A DNA stretch of 64,000 nt, taken from contig NC_063265.1 of the NCBI RefSeq assembly GCF_019578655.1, positions 23,360,285 to 23,424,284 on the forward strand, in the 5' to 3' direction. The position numbers were made by a program, and so were the translations under genes. Each line of letters opens with the position of its first letter. The stretch's first letter is position 1. The notes beneath the pieces were generated by a model that did no database searches, was not told where the DNA came from, and worked only from the letters and a program-made list of their open reading frames with translations. Below are positions 47,538 through 60,163 of the stretch, in pieces. The DNA comes from Ricinus communis (lineage: Eukaryota; Streptophyta; Magnoliopsida; Malpighiales; Euphorbiaceae).

Positions 47538-49740
47538 TTTTGTAACTAGATTGTATTCAACACAACTTTAATCATCTTTTCATAAGTTCCTAATTTAAAA
47601 CTAATTTAACAATAACTGTTGCAGATAACTTAACCAAATGGAGCGAACATACTGGCCCCAACAACCCTCATAAATTTGGTTGAAATTAGAATGAGATATG
47701 GACCACAATCATAGCTTGTTAAAAAAAAAAAAAAAAGTCCACCACAGAGTATCTAAAGAAAAAAGCATAAAATCAGTGGCAAAATCTAAAGACTTTCTCT
47801 TTGTCCACAAAAAAATGGACTTTATCCCCGAGTAGTCATAGGCATGGTGGTTTAGTTTTTGGACTACTTTTGTCATAAGAACATCTTTTGATCTGCCTTT
47901 TCCATTTATAAGATTTCAACAAGTAAAAAGAAGTCTTAAAAGCAAAGTTTAGTGATGCCATGGTCCTTATCCAACAAAGGAGTCTCTCCCTATCTTTCTA
48001 ATACATCTGGCAATGTGAGTGAGTGTCAATTCATACCAATAGCATAAGATAAGGACTTATCCTTGGCCACCTCACCAGGATTACAAAATCCCACAGGTTA
48101 CATGCTAATCACCTGTTTCTAGTTATATCATACGTACAAGTAATCTTAGTGCAAGAAACTAGGCACGCTTTGTTTAATTAGTAATAATAATAATAATAAT
48201 AATAATAAATCAATGATATAAATTTATAAATATTAATATTATTATAATTTAAATAATTTATTAACATAGTTAAATACTAGATTAGTAAATTATATATAAT
48301 CCTTAGTTATTAATTAATCATAGACATTATATTTATTTATTAAAACCTTTCTATCTATTTTTGAAATTAATCGATGGTACTTGATAGTTATGAAATTCGC
48401 TTATATAATCTTAAATTTATTAAATAATTAAGAATTGCATATGAATTTATAACAATCCATATTAGTAGAACAACGTATAAAATAAATAAATTATTTAAAA
48501 TTATTACGATTGATTTTCTGTAATTCAAAAATAAACTTATAATGATAAGAGGGTCAAAATAATACTATAGTAAAATCCAATAATAGTTCTCCCATGACAT
48601 TATACCTTTTCTTACAAAAATATAAATGAATTTAGAAAATTATGAATTTTATTGAGATAATAATTTTTAGATTTTGAATTTTGAGTATATAGCAGTTCAG
48701 TATTTAATTTTATTCAAAGGGTTGATCCAACTTTGCCAACTATATTGTCCAAAAAGAAAATTAATTAGCACATCAGGAAAAAAAGAAAGTAATTTTTCAC
48801 GTGATGTTTTAATTTTAAATTGCAAGTTTCTAGTTTAATGTGGTTTGCCAAAACCTTACTTGTTCTTCACTATGTAATTGAGGAAAAAGATATTTCGTGC
48901 TATTGGCATCTTAGCCTGCAAGGTTACTTATTAGTAGGTCTTTTTTATAGTTAATGAACATGAATAAATGTAATTTGATATAAAAAATAAAAAATAGATA
49001 TTCTATATTAAAAATTTATATGTAAAATAATTTATTTTTAACAATCGTTAATTATATTGATAGAGTAATTAAATATAGTTCTATGAAAAGTATGGTCCAC
49101 TCGGTGATACTAGATCATATTAATTTATAAATATTTATTTGATAAGTCTAATTATTTAAATATTATATTTAATCTCTTTTTTTTTTTACCATCTCAATGG
49201 AAGGAGAATACAATAATTTATGATGAAAGAACGATATAATTTTTAAAATAATACATTAATATTTATTAAAATTATTAGTATAAAACAAAACGAAGAAAAG
49301 ACCACTATTAATATAAACAAGATGATAAGTAGTAGATTAAAAGATAAAATCTTGGTGAAGAATGAGAAAAATAGGATAAAAAGGAGAAATTGGTATTTTA
49401 CTTATTACAACATGAGGTTTACTATTTATTTATATTAGTTTTATTATTAGAAGTTAGTTACTTTTACTTTACTGATAAATTTTCTCTCACACTTCTATCA
49501 TATCTTATTCGTTTTATTTGTTCTAATTTACCTTATTTAATAAAACCTCTAAATTTCTCTAATTTTATATCCTTTTATTCTCTCAACTTATATTCAAAGA
49601 CTTTATTAGCTACGTCTCTTCATTCCAGTCGGGCCATGGTGCCTGAGCGTCTTACCACGCCTGCTTTGCCGCTAGGGAAGCTAATTATAATTCCTAACTA
49701 TAAAATTGTTGATATTAAATAATATCAAAATTTGAATCCG
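47538..49740. other. AT-rich intergenic DNA
   Basis: No gene is recognised. It includes an AAT microsatellite at 48182-48208. A 110-codon plus-strand frame at 49390-49722 is Leu/Phe/Tyr-rich and looks like translated AT-rich DNA. It ends in a short GC-richer patch (49625-49680) of unknown origin. Confidence 0.5.
48182..48208. repeat. (AAT)n microsatellite
   Basis: About nine trinucleotide units. Confidence 0.9.
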
Positions 49741-49749
49741 ATTATATAC

Positions 49750-50466
49750 ATGAATGTATTTCTAAAACTGGTTAGTTCTGATTTTCTGTCAGGTTATGAT
49801 AATCTTTATTCGATTGATATAATTGCTTCATTTAACAAATTTCTACATTTAAGTACATAAGATACTCAAACAAAGTTAACCAATGAGAATCTAGTTGTGT
49901 TATGGTAGAAGAGATTATGCCATATTTCTAGATAGAGAATGGAGAGATTTATATAAAACAAAATTCTAAATTTCTTATTGCACGAAATTAAGAGTTTTTT
50001 AGTTGAGAATTTTGAGATAAAATATCCCGATGATGCCTCTTTTTTGTTAGGCATAAAATACATCAGGATCATTCTCGGAGTATTCTTAGATTATCACAAA
50101 AGAGCTATGTTGAAAAAGTTCTTAAAAGATATGGCATGCAAGACTGCAAATCAGGTAATACCCGAGTGGCTAAAGGAGACAAATTTATCTCAATCAGTGC
50201 CCTAAGAATAATTTTAAGAAAAAGAAAATGTAAAAGATTCCTTATACCTCAACACTAGGGAGTCTAATGTATACCTGGATTTGTAGACAACCTAATATTG
50301 CATACAAAATTAGGACATTAGGAAGATATGGAAGCAATCCAAGGATAGACCATTGGAAAATATCCAAACGGGTTTTGCAAGATGGATCGATTGAAAGTAG
50401 ATATGTTAAAAGCAAATTACATGAAATTTTCATGCTACATATCTACATCATAATCCATATCATTTA
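49750..50466 (+). pseudogene. Copia reverse transcriptase fragment
   Basis: The frame 49978-50205 contains HEIKSFLVENFEIKYPDDASF and LLGIKYIRI, the region after the YVDD motif, then DYHKRAMLKKFLKDMACKTAN. The frame 50267-50467 continues with MYTWICRQPNIAY and RYGSNPRIDHWKISKRVLQ. The order and spacing match copia RT-RNase H. No LTRs or other domains accompany it. Confidence 0.75.
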
Positions 50467-50480
50467 ATTGTGTATGCGTA

Positions 50481-51450
50481 TGTAACACCTAAACTCAAAA
50501 CATCCAATTGTATAGCAATATATACAATTAATTTTATAAACATAATTTATTACTTAGTTACAATATACAGTCATACAATTTAAGTGGCATAACATACTTA
50601 ATATACATAAGAAATATTTATACATTAGTTTAATTCACACAAGTACCCAAAATGCTCCAATGCTTGAGATAACTCCTCAGGTCCACCTGATAATGTTAAC
50701 TGATGCAAAAAGAGCAATGCACAACTAAGGCTATATACAACTGCACTAACTTGAAAAAATTTGCTCAGAAATGAGTTGGCGACTCAATAAGCATTTAATT
50801 TACTAAACTATAATATATTAGGCAAGAATTATCAAGTCTTTATCAAATATAGAAAATTATACCAACACTTAACTGACATTCACAAAATCAACCATTTCAG
50901 TTATTCTTATAAACAAATAATTTCATCTCACATAATGCAAATAATCTCAAACTCAACCAAGTCAAATAATTCAATTCCACATTATTTCCATCAAATTAGG
51001 ATTAGATGACTCATCCTCACATTTCCTCATATTTTTCACATTTCAGTGACCACTTGACAAGACTATCCGCCGGACTCAATCTTGCCATCTCACATACTTG
51101 GGTAGCTATCCGCCCGGCTCAGCTTTCCCGATCACACAATATCAATTCAAGAGTCATCAATCCTTAATCACAATCAATTCACTTCACAACACATCACAAT
51201 CAATTCACTTCACAATAGGCCAAGAACATAATCAATACCAACTTAGTCAACCAAGAGATTATCAAGTAATCAAACAGCAGTTCCTACTCAGTATACACAA
51301 AGTTTAGTCTATTAAATACTTACCAAAATTTATAGGATAATAAAGTAATCCTATTCTTTTTCTCTTACCACTTCCTTGCCTTTGGACTAACCTATTCACA
51401 TATTCAATACAAATACAATTCAATCATAAGGCATAAATATACATATCTTT
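50481..51450. repeat. Truncated LTR fragment (Ty3/gypsy-like)
   Basis: It begins TGTAACACCTAAACTC, a common gypsy LTR start. Inside are 'ctatccgccggactcaatc' and 'tatccgcccggctcagc', a repeated pattern like that in the 19128-22096 LTR. No matching end was found to the right, so it is probably truncated near 51450. The 69-codon frame 51098-51307 is not a protein I recognise. Confidence 0.45.
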
Positions 51451-52189
51451 AATATCTATAAAACATCACATTTCAACAAAACATATACTCTTGATATTAA
51501 TATGATGCATGTCTATTGTTGCTGCCCTAAGGACTTCTCCGATGATGATGCCTGATGTGATTCTAGGGAGCATTCCCTTCCTCCTTGATATGATTGTTTC
51601 CTATTAGAGCCCGTTAAACACTGTTGATCATTTCGTTGCAATAGAGGCGAGCCTTCCTCTTGAGTTCTCTCCTATTGATTGTACTCATATAAGTGATTTA
51701 CCTCGATTCTTTCTATATCTTTTGCTTTCTTGAAATATGTTAGTAACGACATACATATTTAAGAGGCTAGTTTGAACATGTACATGCTTTGTCGTCCCTG
51801 CCAAGAGACAGCTCTTCATTATTGGTAAGACTGAAGGGTAGGTTAGAAATAAAATAAAAATGCATGATTTGCATGATATGATATGCAATGCATGCCTAAT
51901 CCTTTGGCTTGTATAAAGAGATCATAAAGTCCGGCAAAAGGAGGATAAGGACCAGCGCTGGTAGATTGAGACTTTGATACTCCAACTATCTGCTCTTTGT
52001 ACCCAGGGCATGGAATTCGACTCTGATGAAGGGATGGATGATTTCGGGGAGGGCCCTAGTGGTTTCTTATGATTTTGTATTGACTTTACTTTTGAAACAC
52101 TTTGCCTCATACTACTTTTGCTACTATTGATATTAAATTTGAATGAGATAGTCTTCTTATTGAGTTTAAGCAATCCATAAATGCATGCT
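51451..52189. other. Unassigned DNA next to the family A LTR
   Basis: It is GC-richer than its surroundings (51520-51700 and 51930-52070). Small minus-strand frames (51685-51888, 51922-52173) carry no recognisable domain. It may be an internal or flanking part of a retroelement. Confidence 0.4.
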
Positions 52190-54513
52190 TGTAGGCGGGG
52201 GTCTTAGGCGTGCAACCAAGTGTCTTTAATGACTACTGCACTATAAGGTTTTTCAACCTAATCGGAAACATGCTAACTAGTCATGGAGAATAGTGCAGAG
52301 AAAGGGAGTCGCCACTTGGGTAATCACCAAGACACTTTTTCTAATTGAGTGGCATACCTAGACTCCTGAAGAAAGCATCGCCACATTCAGGGATGGATCC
52401 GAAAATCAACTTCCTTAATTGTGTATTCAAACCTTTAATTTCATTAGTTAATAGTTTATTCTCTATAAACACAACATATAATTTCTACATATAAGCAATA
52501 CAATATGGCATAAGTCCACCTAATTCTAGCCCTTTTTATTAAGTCTGCCCCAATCACATCTTATTATTACCCTAATTATCTATTTAATTACATGCAGTAG
52601 GCTCACTTAGTCTAGCCCAATTAAGTCCAAGTTTATTGGTTTAATCATGAATGGGCTACTTCTTACTTCCAAAAGCTTGTTTTAATTTCCTAAGTCTAAA
52701 TGGGTCAGCTTATTAATTAGACATGACAAAGCCCACCTAGGTCTAGTTAGGTTGTATAATTAGGCTCGACGTTCTATCTTCTTAACCTAATTGGCTATAG
52801 ATTACATATTAAGGTCCAATTTTAAGCTTAAGTCTCTATGAATTATTTTTTAGTTTGCAATCATATTAAGTAGATATTCTTCCATACTTTACAAATTCCA
52901 GATACAAACCAATAAGCGAGAAAAACAAGGAAATAACAAAATTACTTCCCTAAAAACTCAAAAATAAGGAAAAAAAATTAGCTAAAATGGTTGAGAAAGG
53001 TTAAAATTGTCAAAACTATGCAAAACATGCGAGCTAGGGATGAAATATTGGACGACACTAGGGCAAAATTGATTGGCTCTGCGCACAAGTGATCGACTCT
53101 ATGGCTTTTTTGGCGATAAAACGATCCTTTGGTGGTTCTCTTAGGTATTTCAGCAAGATTGAGTCCAAAAATGCCCCAAACAACTATCATACATGTAAAA
53201 AACTAAAAACTAAATAGAAATGAATTAAAATTGACCAAATATTCAATCAAATGGTGAAATAAGGAATTCATGTTCAAATGTGATAAAAATAAATATTTCA
53301 AGAAAAAATTACTATAACTTAAATCAAACTAAAATAGATGTGAACTCTATTGATTATGAGGCCAAGATCATTTGATGCATATAATTATTAAAAAAATAAA
53401 AGAATTTAATAAACATATTGGACATTAAATAAAGATTAGCACATTTAGATAAAAGAAAACTTTCCTTAAATCATTGTTAATTGGGAACAACATATTCAAT
53501 TTTCCTAATCCTAAATATGGAAAATCATCTGATAACATATCCTAATAGGCAAATCTAATCAATTATAATATAGGGTATATGATTCAAAATCCTAAGCATG
53601 CAGATCTACTATAAACAATTTTCTTGCAAATATCAGATTTAGATTTAAGATTAAAAACCCAAATATGCCACTAAGGACATAAAAATCATGAAAAAGAAGA
53701 AAGAAACATATGGTGGAATGAGTCTCAAGTTATCACTATATTGTGCAGATCCTTGAATCTCAAGAGTAGGGGAAGAGGTTGATCCAAAGATTGGGGGATC
53801 CTGAGTGTTTAGCGGGTTTGTATTTGCATTCTAAAAATCACAGTACATTTACCAAGTTACCAGTTGTTCTTTTCCAAGAATTGTCGATCCCCTACCCTTG
53901 GATTTCATTTTCTATTTATAGAGAAGGTGGAGGAAGTCATGGAGGCTAGAATAATCATCTCTTTAATTATTGATAATTAAAGGAATTTATCAGAACTCTT
54001 TTAATCGATAAATACATACCTTTTAAGAAATTGGGTAATTACCAATAAATATCTATTTAATTAAAAGATAATCCTAAAGCTAGATAATTATCAATAAAAT
54101 TATTCTAGAAAGTTAATTTTGAAAATTTTTGTTGTTTAAAATAAAAAAATATTGAAAGATGAGATGAAAGATTGAGTTTTGGGCTAACCGACACTGTGTA
54201 AAGTTGGCCAGCTCTATGTACAGCCAATCAGCTATATACAAAGCTAATTGGCTCTGATGGTTGGCAGACTTCTGAAATTTTACAATTTAGTCCCCATACT
54301 TAGCCATTTAATAGATTTTAACATTAAAACTGACTATTCTAGTCAATTTAGTCCAAATTGATTCAAAAAAAAAATGTTTTGGCTCAAATACTTGTAACCC
54401 TGATCAGGATCTTGACTTTCTTCAACTCTATAAGAATCGAAGGAACAACAACTTTCATCATCGTGTTTTCTATAATTCTCTCGATATCTAGATTCAAAAA
54501 TCGGGTGCTTACA
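52190..54513 (-). repeat. Family A LTR, full-length copy
   Basis: It is 2324 bp with preserved ends: on the minus strand TGTAAGCACCCGA at 54513 and ...CCCGCCTACA at 52190. It is similar throughout to 3449-5873, including 'gggagtcgccac' near 52310 and the 'ggctctgcgcac' area near 53080. The flanks (atgct / gtttg) do not match. The right flank on the minus strand reads CAAACCGGGAGGCAAAC, purine-rich, which looks like a polypurine tract and would make this a 3' LTR. Confidence 0.75.
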
Positions 54514-55570
54514 GTTTGCCTCCCGGTTTGTCAATATCTATAAACATATTCATTGTTAAATAAATTGAGACAAATCATAAACATCAAGGATATGATAAAA
54601 AAAGATATAAGAGCTGTAGAAGCTTTGCTTCGTAGGCCCGTGATATCTCAAGGATCTCCCTTTGAGTAAATTGTGCGGGGAATTCCTCCAGCTTTCTAGT
54701 GCAGATATCCTCAAATTGGCTTTGATTTAAGAACTTCACCTATCACATCTTGAAGACTTCCTCTCAAGATAAATGTATGCAGAGACCTCCCACTGGTTTT
54801 GTGGTTTTTTCTTCTAAAATTGATCTGATGTAAATTCTTTATCTAGCTTTGATTTAGGGACTTCGCTCATTTCTTCGAATTTCTAGGTGTTGGGCACTTT
54901 TGTTGTTAATTGTTTTGAGTTTTCTTAGTATTTTCCACTTCGAGAAGCATAGAGCCATGATTTCTGCTTCGGATTATGATTTGGTAAATATCCCACTTCC
55001 TCGTGTTGAACTGGTACGTGGTTTACTTGGATAATTTCTTCTTCGAGATGAAAAATAGTGAATTTCCCACTATGGGGCCAAACTAGTAATTTTTTTGACT
55101 AGGGGCCAAAATATAATTTGACGGTCAGGGATAAAGTAGTAATTTTCCACGTTCAGGACATATATCTTATATTTTCTCCTTTCTTTTCTCATTCTAACAT
55201 TTTATCTACTTCTCTCCTACTTTATTTCTTTGATTTCTCTATCATTTCTTGACCAAATTTGCCCAAACCGAGTTCTTCGTCTAGATCATCGAGCCCTACC
55301 CTATTTGCCCCAAACTGGGAGTTTTCACCGACGGACTCCCAACATAACGACCTAGGTTTGGTGAAAGGGGAAGAAATTCTCCTTTCTGCCAAACTGAGCA
55401 TGCGTCGGGCTTTCTTAGCTATTGATGAGGCATTTTTTTCGCCATTCTTGTTTATCTGTCACTTTTATATTACAAACGCATAAAATAATGAAAAATTGCG
55501 CGAAGTTCAAGCCAAAATCGATTGCCTTAACATGAACAACTAATCGACTGCGTGTAGAGCCTGTGCATAG
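54514..55570 (-). mobile_element. Possible internal region of a non-autonomous family A element
   Basis: About 1.06 kb lies between two family A LTR copies (52190-54513 and 55571-56250). It starts with a polypurine-like tract (54514-54530). No gag or pol is found. A 74-codon plus-strand frame (55259-55483, Ser-rich start) and a 61-codon minus frame are unrecognised. No primer site complementary to a known tRNA was seen beside 55571, which weakens the idea. Confidence 0.4.
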
Positions 55571-56250
55571 TGTAGGCTGCGGTTTCAGGTGCGTACCCAA
55601 GTGTCTTTAGTGACTACAACACTTTAAGGCTTTTCAACTTAATCGGGAACATGCTAACTAGTCATCGAGACTAGCATGGAGATGGAAGTTGCCACCCGGG
55701 TAATCACTAGGACACTTTTACTAATGAGTGGCTTTCTCATATTCCATAAGGAAGCTTAGGCCACAGAGTCCATAGATGGGTCAGGAAGCCAACTTTCTTA
55801 TTTGTGTATATTAGTCTTTAACTTTACTATTTAACAAATTATTCCCTATAAATGCAAGCAACACATACACAAGCGCCAAAAACAACATACATAATACACC
55901 TAAGTCTAGCCTATTTTAATTAAATCCAGCCCATTTAAAATAGTTAGCCTAATTTCCTAATCAATTATGTACAAGGCCCACCTAATCTAGCACAATTACC
56001 AATTATGCTCTTGAATTCCAACCCTTAAGCCTAATGGACTACTTGTTATGAGAAGGCCCATTCATTGTGATCTTAACCCTAACTAAGTACAAGCCCTAAC
56101 TAAACATGCCAAAGCTTGTTAAGTCTACTTAGATTTTAGGGTTTTAGGCTCAGTTAAAGTTGGTTAGCCTATTGGACTACCAAGTTGAATCAATTTTAAG
56201 CCTAAGTCTATGTAGCCCATTTTAATTAACCAATTACATAATCATATATT
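55571..56250 (-). repeat. Family A LTR, truncated copy
   Basis: It matches the first ~700 bp (plus-strand sense) of the other copies ('aagtgtctttagtgactac', 'tgccacccgggtaatcac', 'gccaactttcttatttgtgt'). Similarity stops near 56250, where MULE transposase sequence begins. Confidence 0.75.
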
Positions 56251-56712
56251 TTGGAATAGGGTCTTATTCCTGCAATTGAAATTATTCCCTAATTGTGAAC
56301 ATAGGTTTTGTGTTAGACATGTGCATAATAATTTTAAAAAGAAATTTAATAGTCTAGGGTTGAAAGAATTTGTGTAAGGTGCTGCTTGGGCAAGTTATGT
56401 CTAGTTATTTGAAAAAATAATGGACAAGTTTGCATCATAATCAAAATAAGGACATAACTACATGAATAACATCCCACCTCGTCATTGGTCTAGATCTCAT
56501 TTTAGGACTGATGCTAAATGTGACATGTTGTTAAACAACTTATGTGAGTGTTTTAACAATTTTGACTTAGATGCTAGAACCAAGAGTGTGATAACTATGA
56601 ATGATGCTATAAGAACAAAATTAATAAAGAGGATACATAAGAAAAGGGATGCTATGAAAAGAGTGGCTTATGCTTACTGCCCTAAGATCCTGAAAAAACT
56701 AAAAAAGTCAAA

Positions 56713-58080
56713 AGAATTGATAGGTCACAAATAGTTATATTTATTGTGTTTAATTCCCTTGCGATTTGGTTGAATAATGTACTTAATTATGGAAATTATG
56801 TTTATTCTAACTTAGGTGATGAAATATCAAGGATGGAGCAAAATCCAGCCTAAAGACATGTTTTAAGTCATCATTTTGTAAAAAATAAAGTCTTTTGGAG
56901 GAAGTGCAGAAATCTGCATAAAAGACTGCTAAAAGATGTGAAAGAGAGCTTCGAAATTTTCAGAGATTAATTTGTGGTGGACCTATCCCTAGTTAATTTC
57001 CTTTATTTTTGGAAGTGTTAGATTAATAGAACTTTCTTCCATGTATTTAAGGTTTTAATTTATTTAGATCACTCTTAATCTTATCCTTTCTTATAGGGAT
57101 AAGATTAAATAGGAAGCATATTTCTTTTTTATAAGGATTCTACTATTAGGGTTTAGGGTTTTACTTCCTATATAAGGACGGCTAGATACTTTGAGCTGAA
57201 TAATTCATATTCTTATTCTTCTTCTACTCTCTACAATTCTTGTGAATTCTTACTCCACCATGAGTGGCTAAGTTTTTAGTTTCTAATTCAAGAGTGAATA
57301 AATTCCAATTGTGATCTTGTGAGGCTTTGTGCTTAACAGAATTCTTCTTTAATTCAAGTATTATTTATTTCTTGTTCTTACTATTTATGAATTATTTATA
57401 TTGATTGAACTGACGACTCAACTTTGATATTGATTTTTCTATTGCTAAACTTTGAGTTTGTGATCCGTAATTGTCATGAATGATTGACACAAGTAGCAAG
57501 GAGCTGGCTCATGTGTGTGTGATTACGGCTTATTCGAATTACATAGCTTGCATGATAGGCTCTAGGGAAATAAAAGAACAAGGTTATTTCAATTGCAGTT
57601 ATCTCAATTAAATTAATGTTGGTTTAGTCATTCTCATTATTCTTAATGCTATCATTAAGTTGATATGGAACGCTATCGTGCCCAATTGACTAATGATAAG
57701 TCTTGATTTGGATGTTGGGTTTGAGTCAATTGTATTAGGAGAATTACATTTATTGCAGCTTTTTCGAATAAGTAGATTAAGTACTTGAATAGAAGAATTG
57801 ATATTTTAGCCTATGATCATGATTACAATTGGATGGAATTAGCACTCTTGAATTGGAAATTTGTTAAGATTGATTTTTATTTACTTTAATATTCAGCCTT
57901 CATTATTTTCTGCTTATTTATAATTTTGATTCAAACATTCAAAATCCCCCCTTTTATTTTACTTTGAGAAGCTATCCACATTGGTTCCCTTGGGATTCGA
58001 CCTGGTTTCACTATTTCTACAAGTTAGTTTAGGAAAATCAGTAATTTATTTTGAAGGACTTCGACAACCTGTTCAAGAAT
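56713..58080. mobile_element. Family B solo LTR with AGAAT target duplication
   Basis: The element is 56718-58075 (1358 bp), beginning TGATAGG and ending CCTGTTCA. AGAAT flanks it at 56713-56717 and 58076-58080. The MULE reading frame resumes in register on the far side, confirming the borders. It has 'tatataagg' near 57172, 'cttgggattcgacctgg' near 57988, and no coding region. It is related in ends and layout to the LTRs at 24905 and 38566. Confidence 0.88.
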
Positions 58081-58834
58081 TTTGCTAGATGTTTAGAACA
58101 GAGTGGTCTGGGGGTGAGAGGTTTCAAGTGATTGGGCCAGGGGGACAATTTATAGTTGACAAAGAGGAAATGACATGCACATGTAGGAGGTGGGATCTAA
58201 CTGGTATATCTTGTTGTCATGTTGTATGTGCAATTTGGTATAATAATAATAAATTTGAATTTTATATACATGAGTACTATAAGGTTGAAACATAACTAAA
58301 ATGCTATAGCCATTTGCTTAACTCAACTACTAGTAAAGAATTTTGGCCCAAGGCAACTGTCCCACCAGTCTTACCCCTCAATCAATTAAACCTAGAAAAG
58401 GCAGGCCTGCTAGAACGAGAAGGTTAGAGGAAGAAGAGATGGAAGCTCTAATAAAAAATGACAAGATCACAAAGAAGGGCTTTGTGATGATATGCATAAT
58501 TTATGGTGCTAAAAGGCCATAACAAGAGGTTTCATGGTGCTGGTATTTCTACAAGACAACAACAAAGGAGGGAAAAACTGCCTGTAAGTACTCCTCTCAT
58601 ATACGCAATAAATGTCATATGAACTAATGTGAATATGTTGTACTAGGTGATGAGGAAGATAGAAAAACAACAAAAGAAAAAGGGATCCAATGATGAAAGT
58701 GGTGCGCATAATGTAAACTACTAATATATTGTATATACTTCTGCTTGTATTAAGACATGTGTATTTTTTTTTTGGTTTACCAAGCTTGTGAGTTGTATTT
58801 ACAAGTGCAAAGTGGTGCTGCCACTTGTTTTGAT

Positions 58835-58965
58835 ACACATAAAGATGATCATGGAGCTTCAAATGTGTTTAAAACACATGAAGATGATAATGGAGCTTCA
58901 AATGTATTTGAAACACATGAAGATAATTATGGAGGTTCCAATGTGTTTGATACACACAAACTTGA
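58835..58965 (+). repeat. 39-bp tandem repeat encoding a 13-residue acidic repeat
   Basis: Three and a half units in the MULE tail, translated as THEDDNGASNVFE with small changes. The period is a multiple of three, so the reading frame was kept, suggesting expansion while the gene was still coding. Confidence 0.8.
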
Positions 58966-59605
58966 TCATGAAGATGACCATAGAGCTCCTACAGGCACAA
59001 CTTCAACATTTGATAATCTATTACTACTAATACCATTATCATAAGTAAGTAGTCTGTCACCTCTAATATTTATTTGAGTAATGTAAAATAGTGGTATGAT
59101 AACTTGAGATTTTATAATACAGTTATTCAATGTAACACTATCAGCAACACAAGCAAAAACAGCTGCAGTTGAGCTTGGCATACCAGCTCATTAGTTGATT
59201 TCCAGGATTATGCTTCACGGTGGAAATTACATTTATAGTGTATCACATCTTCAATAACTACCACCAAGAAGACTAAGAGCATTACTGATCTGTTGAGTGA
59301 GCTACCACCAGATCTAGGCATTAGAAGACTTTCACAGACACAGAAAGGAGGAAGTGCAAAAAAGCCAGCAATTGAAGCTAAGCGAAAAAAGACTTTCAAA
59401 CCCTCATAGTTGTTGAGCAAACAGGTTGGGACTGAAGGAAGTGCTGCAATAAGTAAGAAAGGAGTTGACACAATAACAAAGCTTCAAGACAAAGGAAAAC
59501 AAAAGATTGATGGAAGTGTTTTAACAAAGAAAAAAGCTTGGGTGCCTTCAGGAATTGCAGAGAACAAAGGAATTAAGATTGTAAAGAAGACTTAGATGAA
59601 GAAGA

Positions 59606-60163
59606 CCTAAGAAACAATTGTTTTATGTTTTTTAAATCCTAATTAATATTGTTTGTTTTGGTTGTTATATTGTTATTATCTGTGTAGACCTAACATGTAG
59701 TCCTTTAATAGATTTTTTTATAATGGTTTTTGACAGCCTTGATTGTAGGGTTCATGTGCTCTTTTTTTTGTCATGATATGAACAAAATATTGCACAGGAA
59801 TTCCACACCCGTTCACTTTATATTCAAACATTTGATTATTAAAAGTAATCAACAGCCTGTATTATTTAAATGACAGCATGTTGCTGTTATGCTTATTATT
59901 AAATTGTCACCCAATTTTTCTATTTCCTAGCTTGATTTATATAACAATTTGCTATGCTTATTTATCATAACATTAAAATAAAAACCACAGGAATTTATGA
60001 AGAAAACCATATCTCATTTCATTTCATTCATTCATCATCAAAATACAAAAGTAATAGTAGTAATAAAAACTATTGTTTTCAAAATATACACCCTACCACC
60101 ACTTAACTACCTCTGTTTTCAAATACACCCCACCACCTATCCAAAGTACATCTTCAAATTAGG
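59606..60163. other. Intergenic DNA between MULE remnant and GRF gene
   Basis: I see no gene. The AT-rich sequence probably holds the 3' ends of the two converging genes. Confidence 0.5.

Larger units (their letters stand above)
56251..59605 (+). pseudogene. MULE (Mutator-like) transposase pseudogene, split by a solo LTR
   Basis: The part at 56251-56717 reads as the later half of a MULE transposase (NCEHRFCVRHVHNNF, then PPRHWSRSHFRTDAKCDMLL and NLCECFNNF) with stops near 56375 and 56410. After the LTR the frame continues at 58081 with SGGERFQVIGPGGQFIVD and a SWIM zinc finger (CTCRRWDLTGISCCHVVCAIW, C-X-C...C-X-H) at about 58170-58245. Then come a decayed zinc-knuckle area (about 58485-58545) and a low-complexity Lys-rich tail to 59595. 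The N-terminal half with the DDE start is missing, replaced at the left by the family A LTR. Several stops make it inactive. Confidence 0.8.

Noticed and set aside
49390..49722. 110-codon plus-strand open frame
   Set aside because: Composition is Leu/Phe/Tyr-rich, as expected from AT-rich DNA. No domain, no neighbouring exon or matching context.
55259..55483. 74-codon Ser-rich protein
   Set aside because: No recognised domain, and the sequence lies between two LTR copies. Kept only as part of the possible internal region.
58509..58862. 117-codon minus-strand frame
   Set aside because: Runs antisense through the MULE transposase tail and has no recognisable domain.
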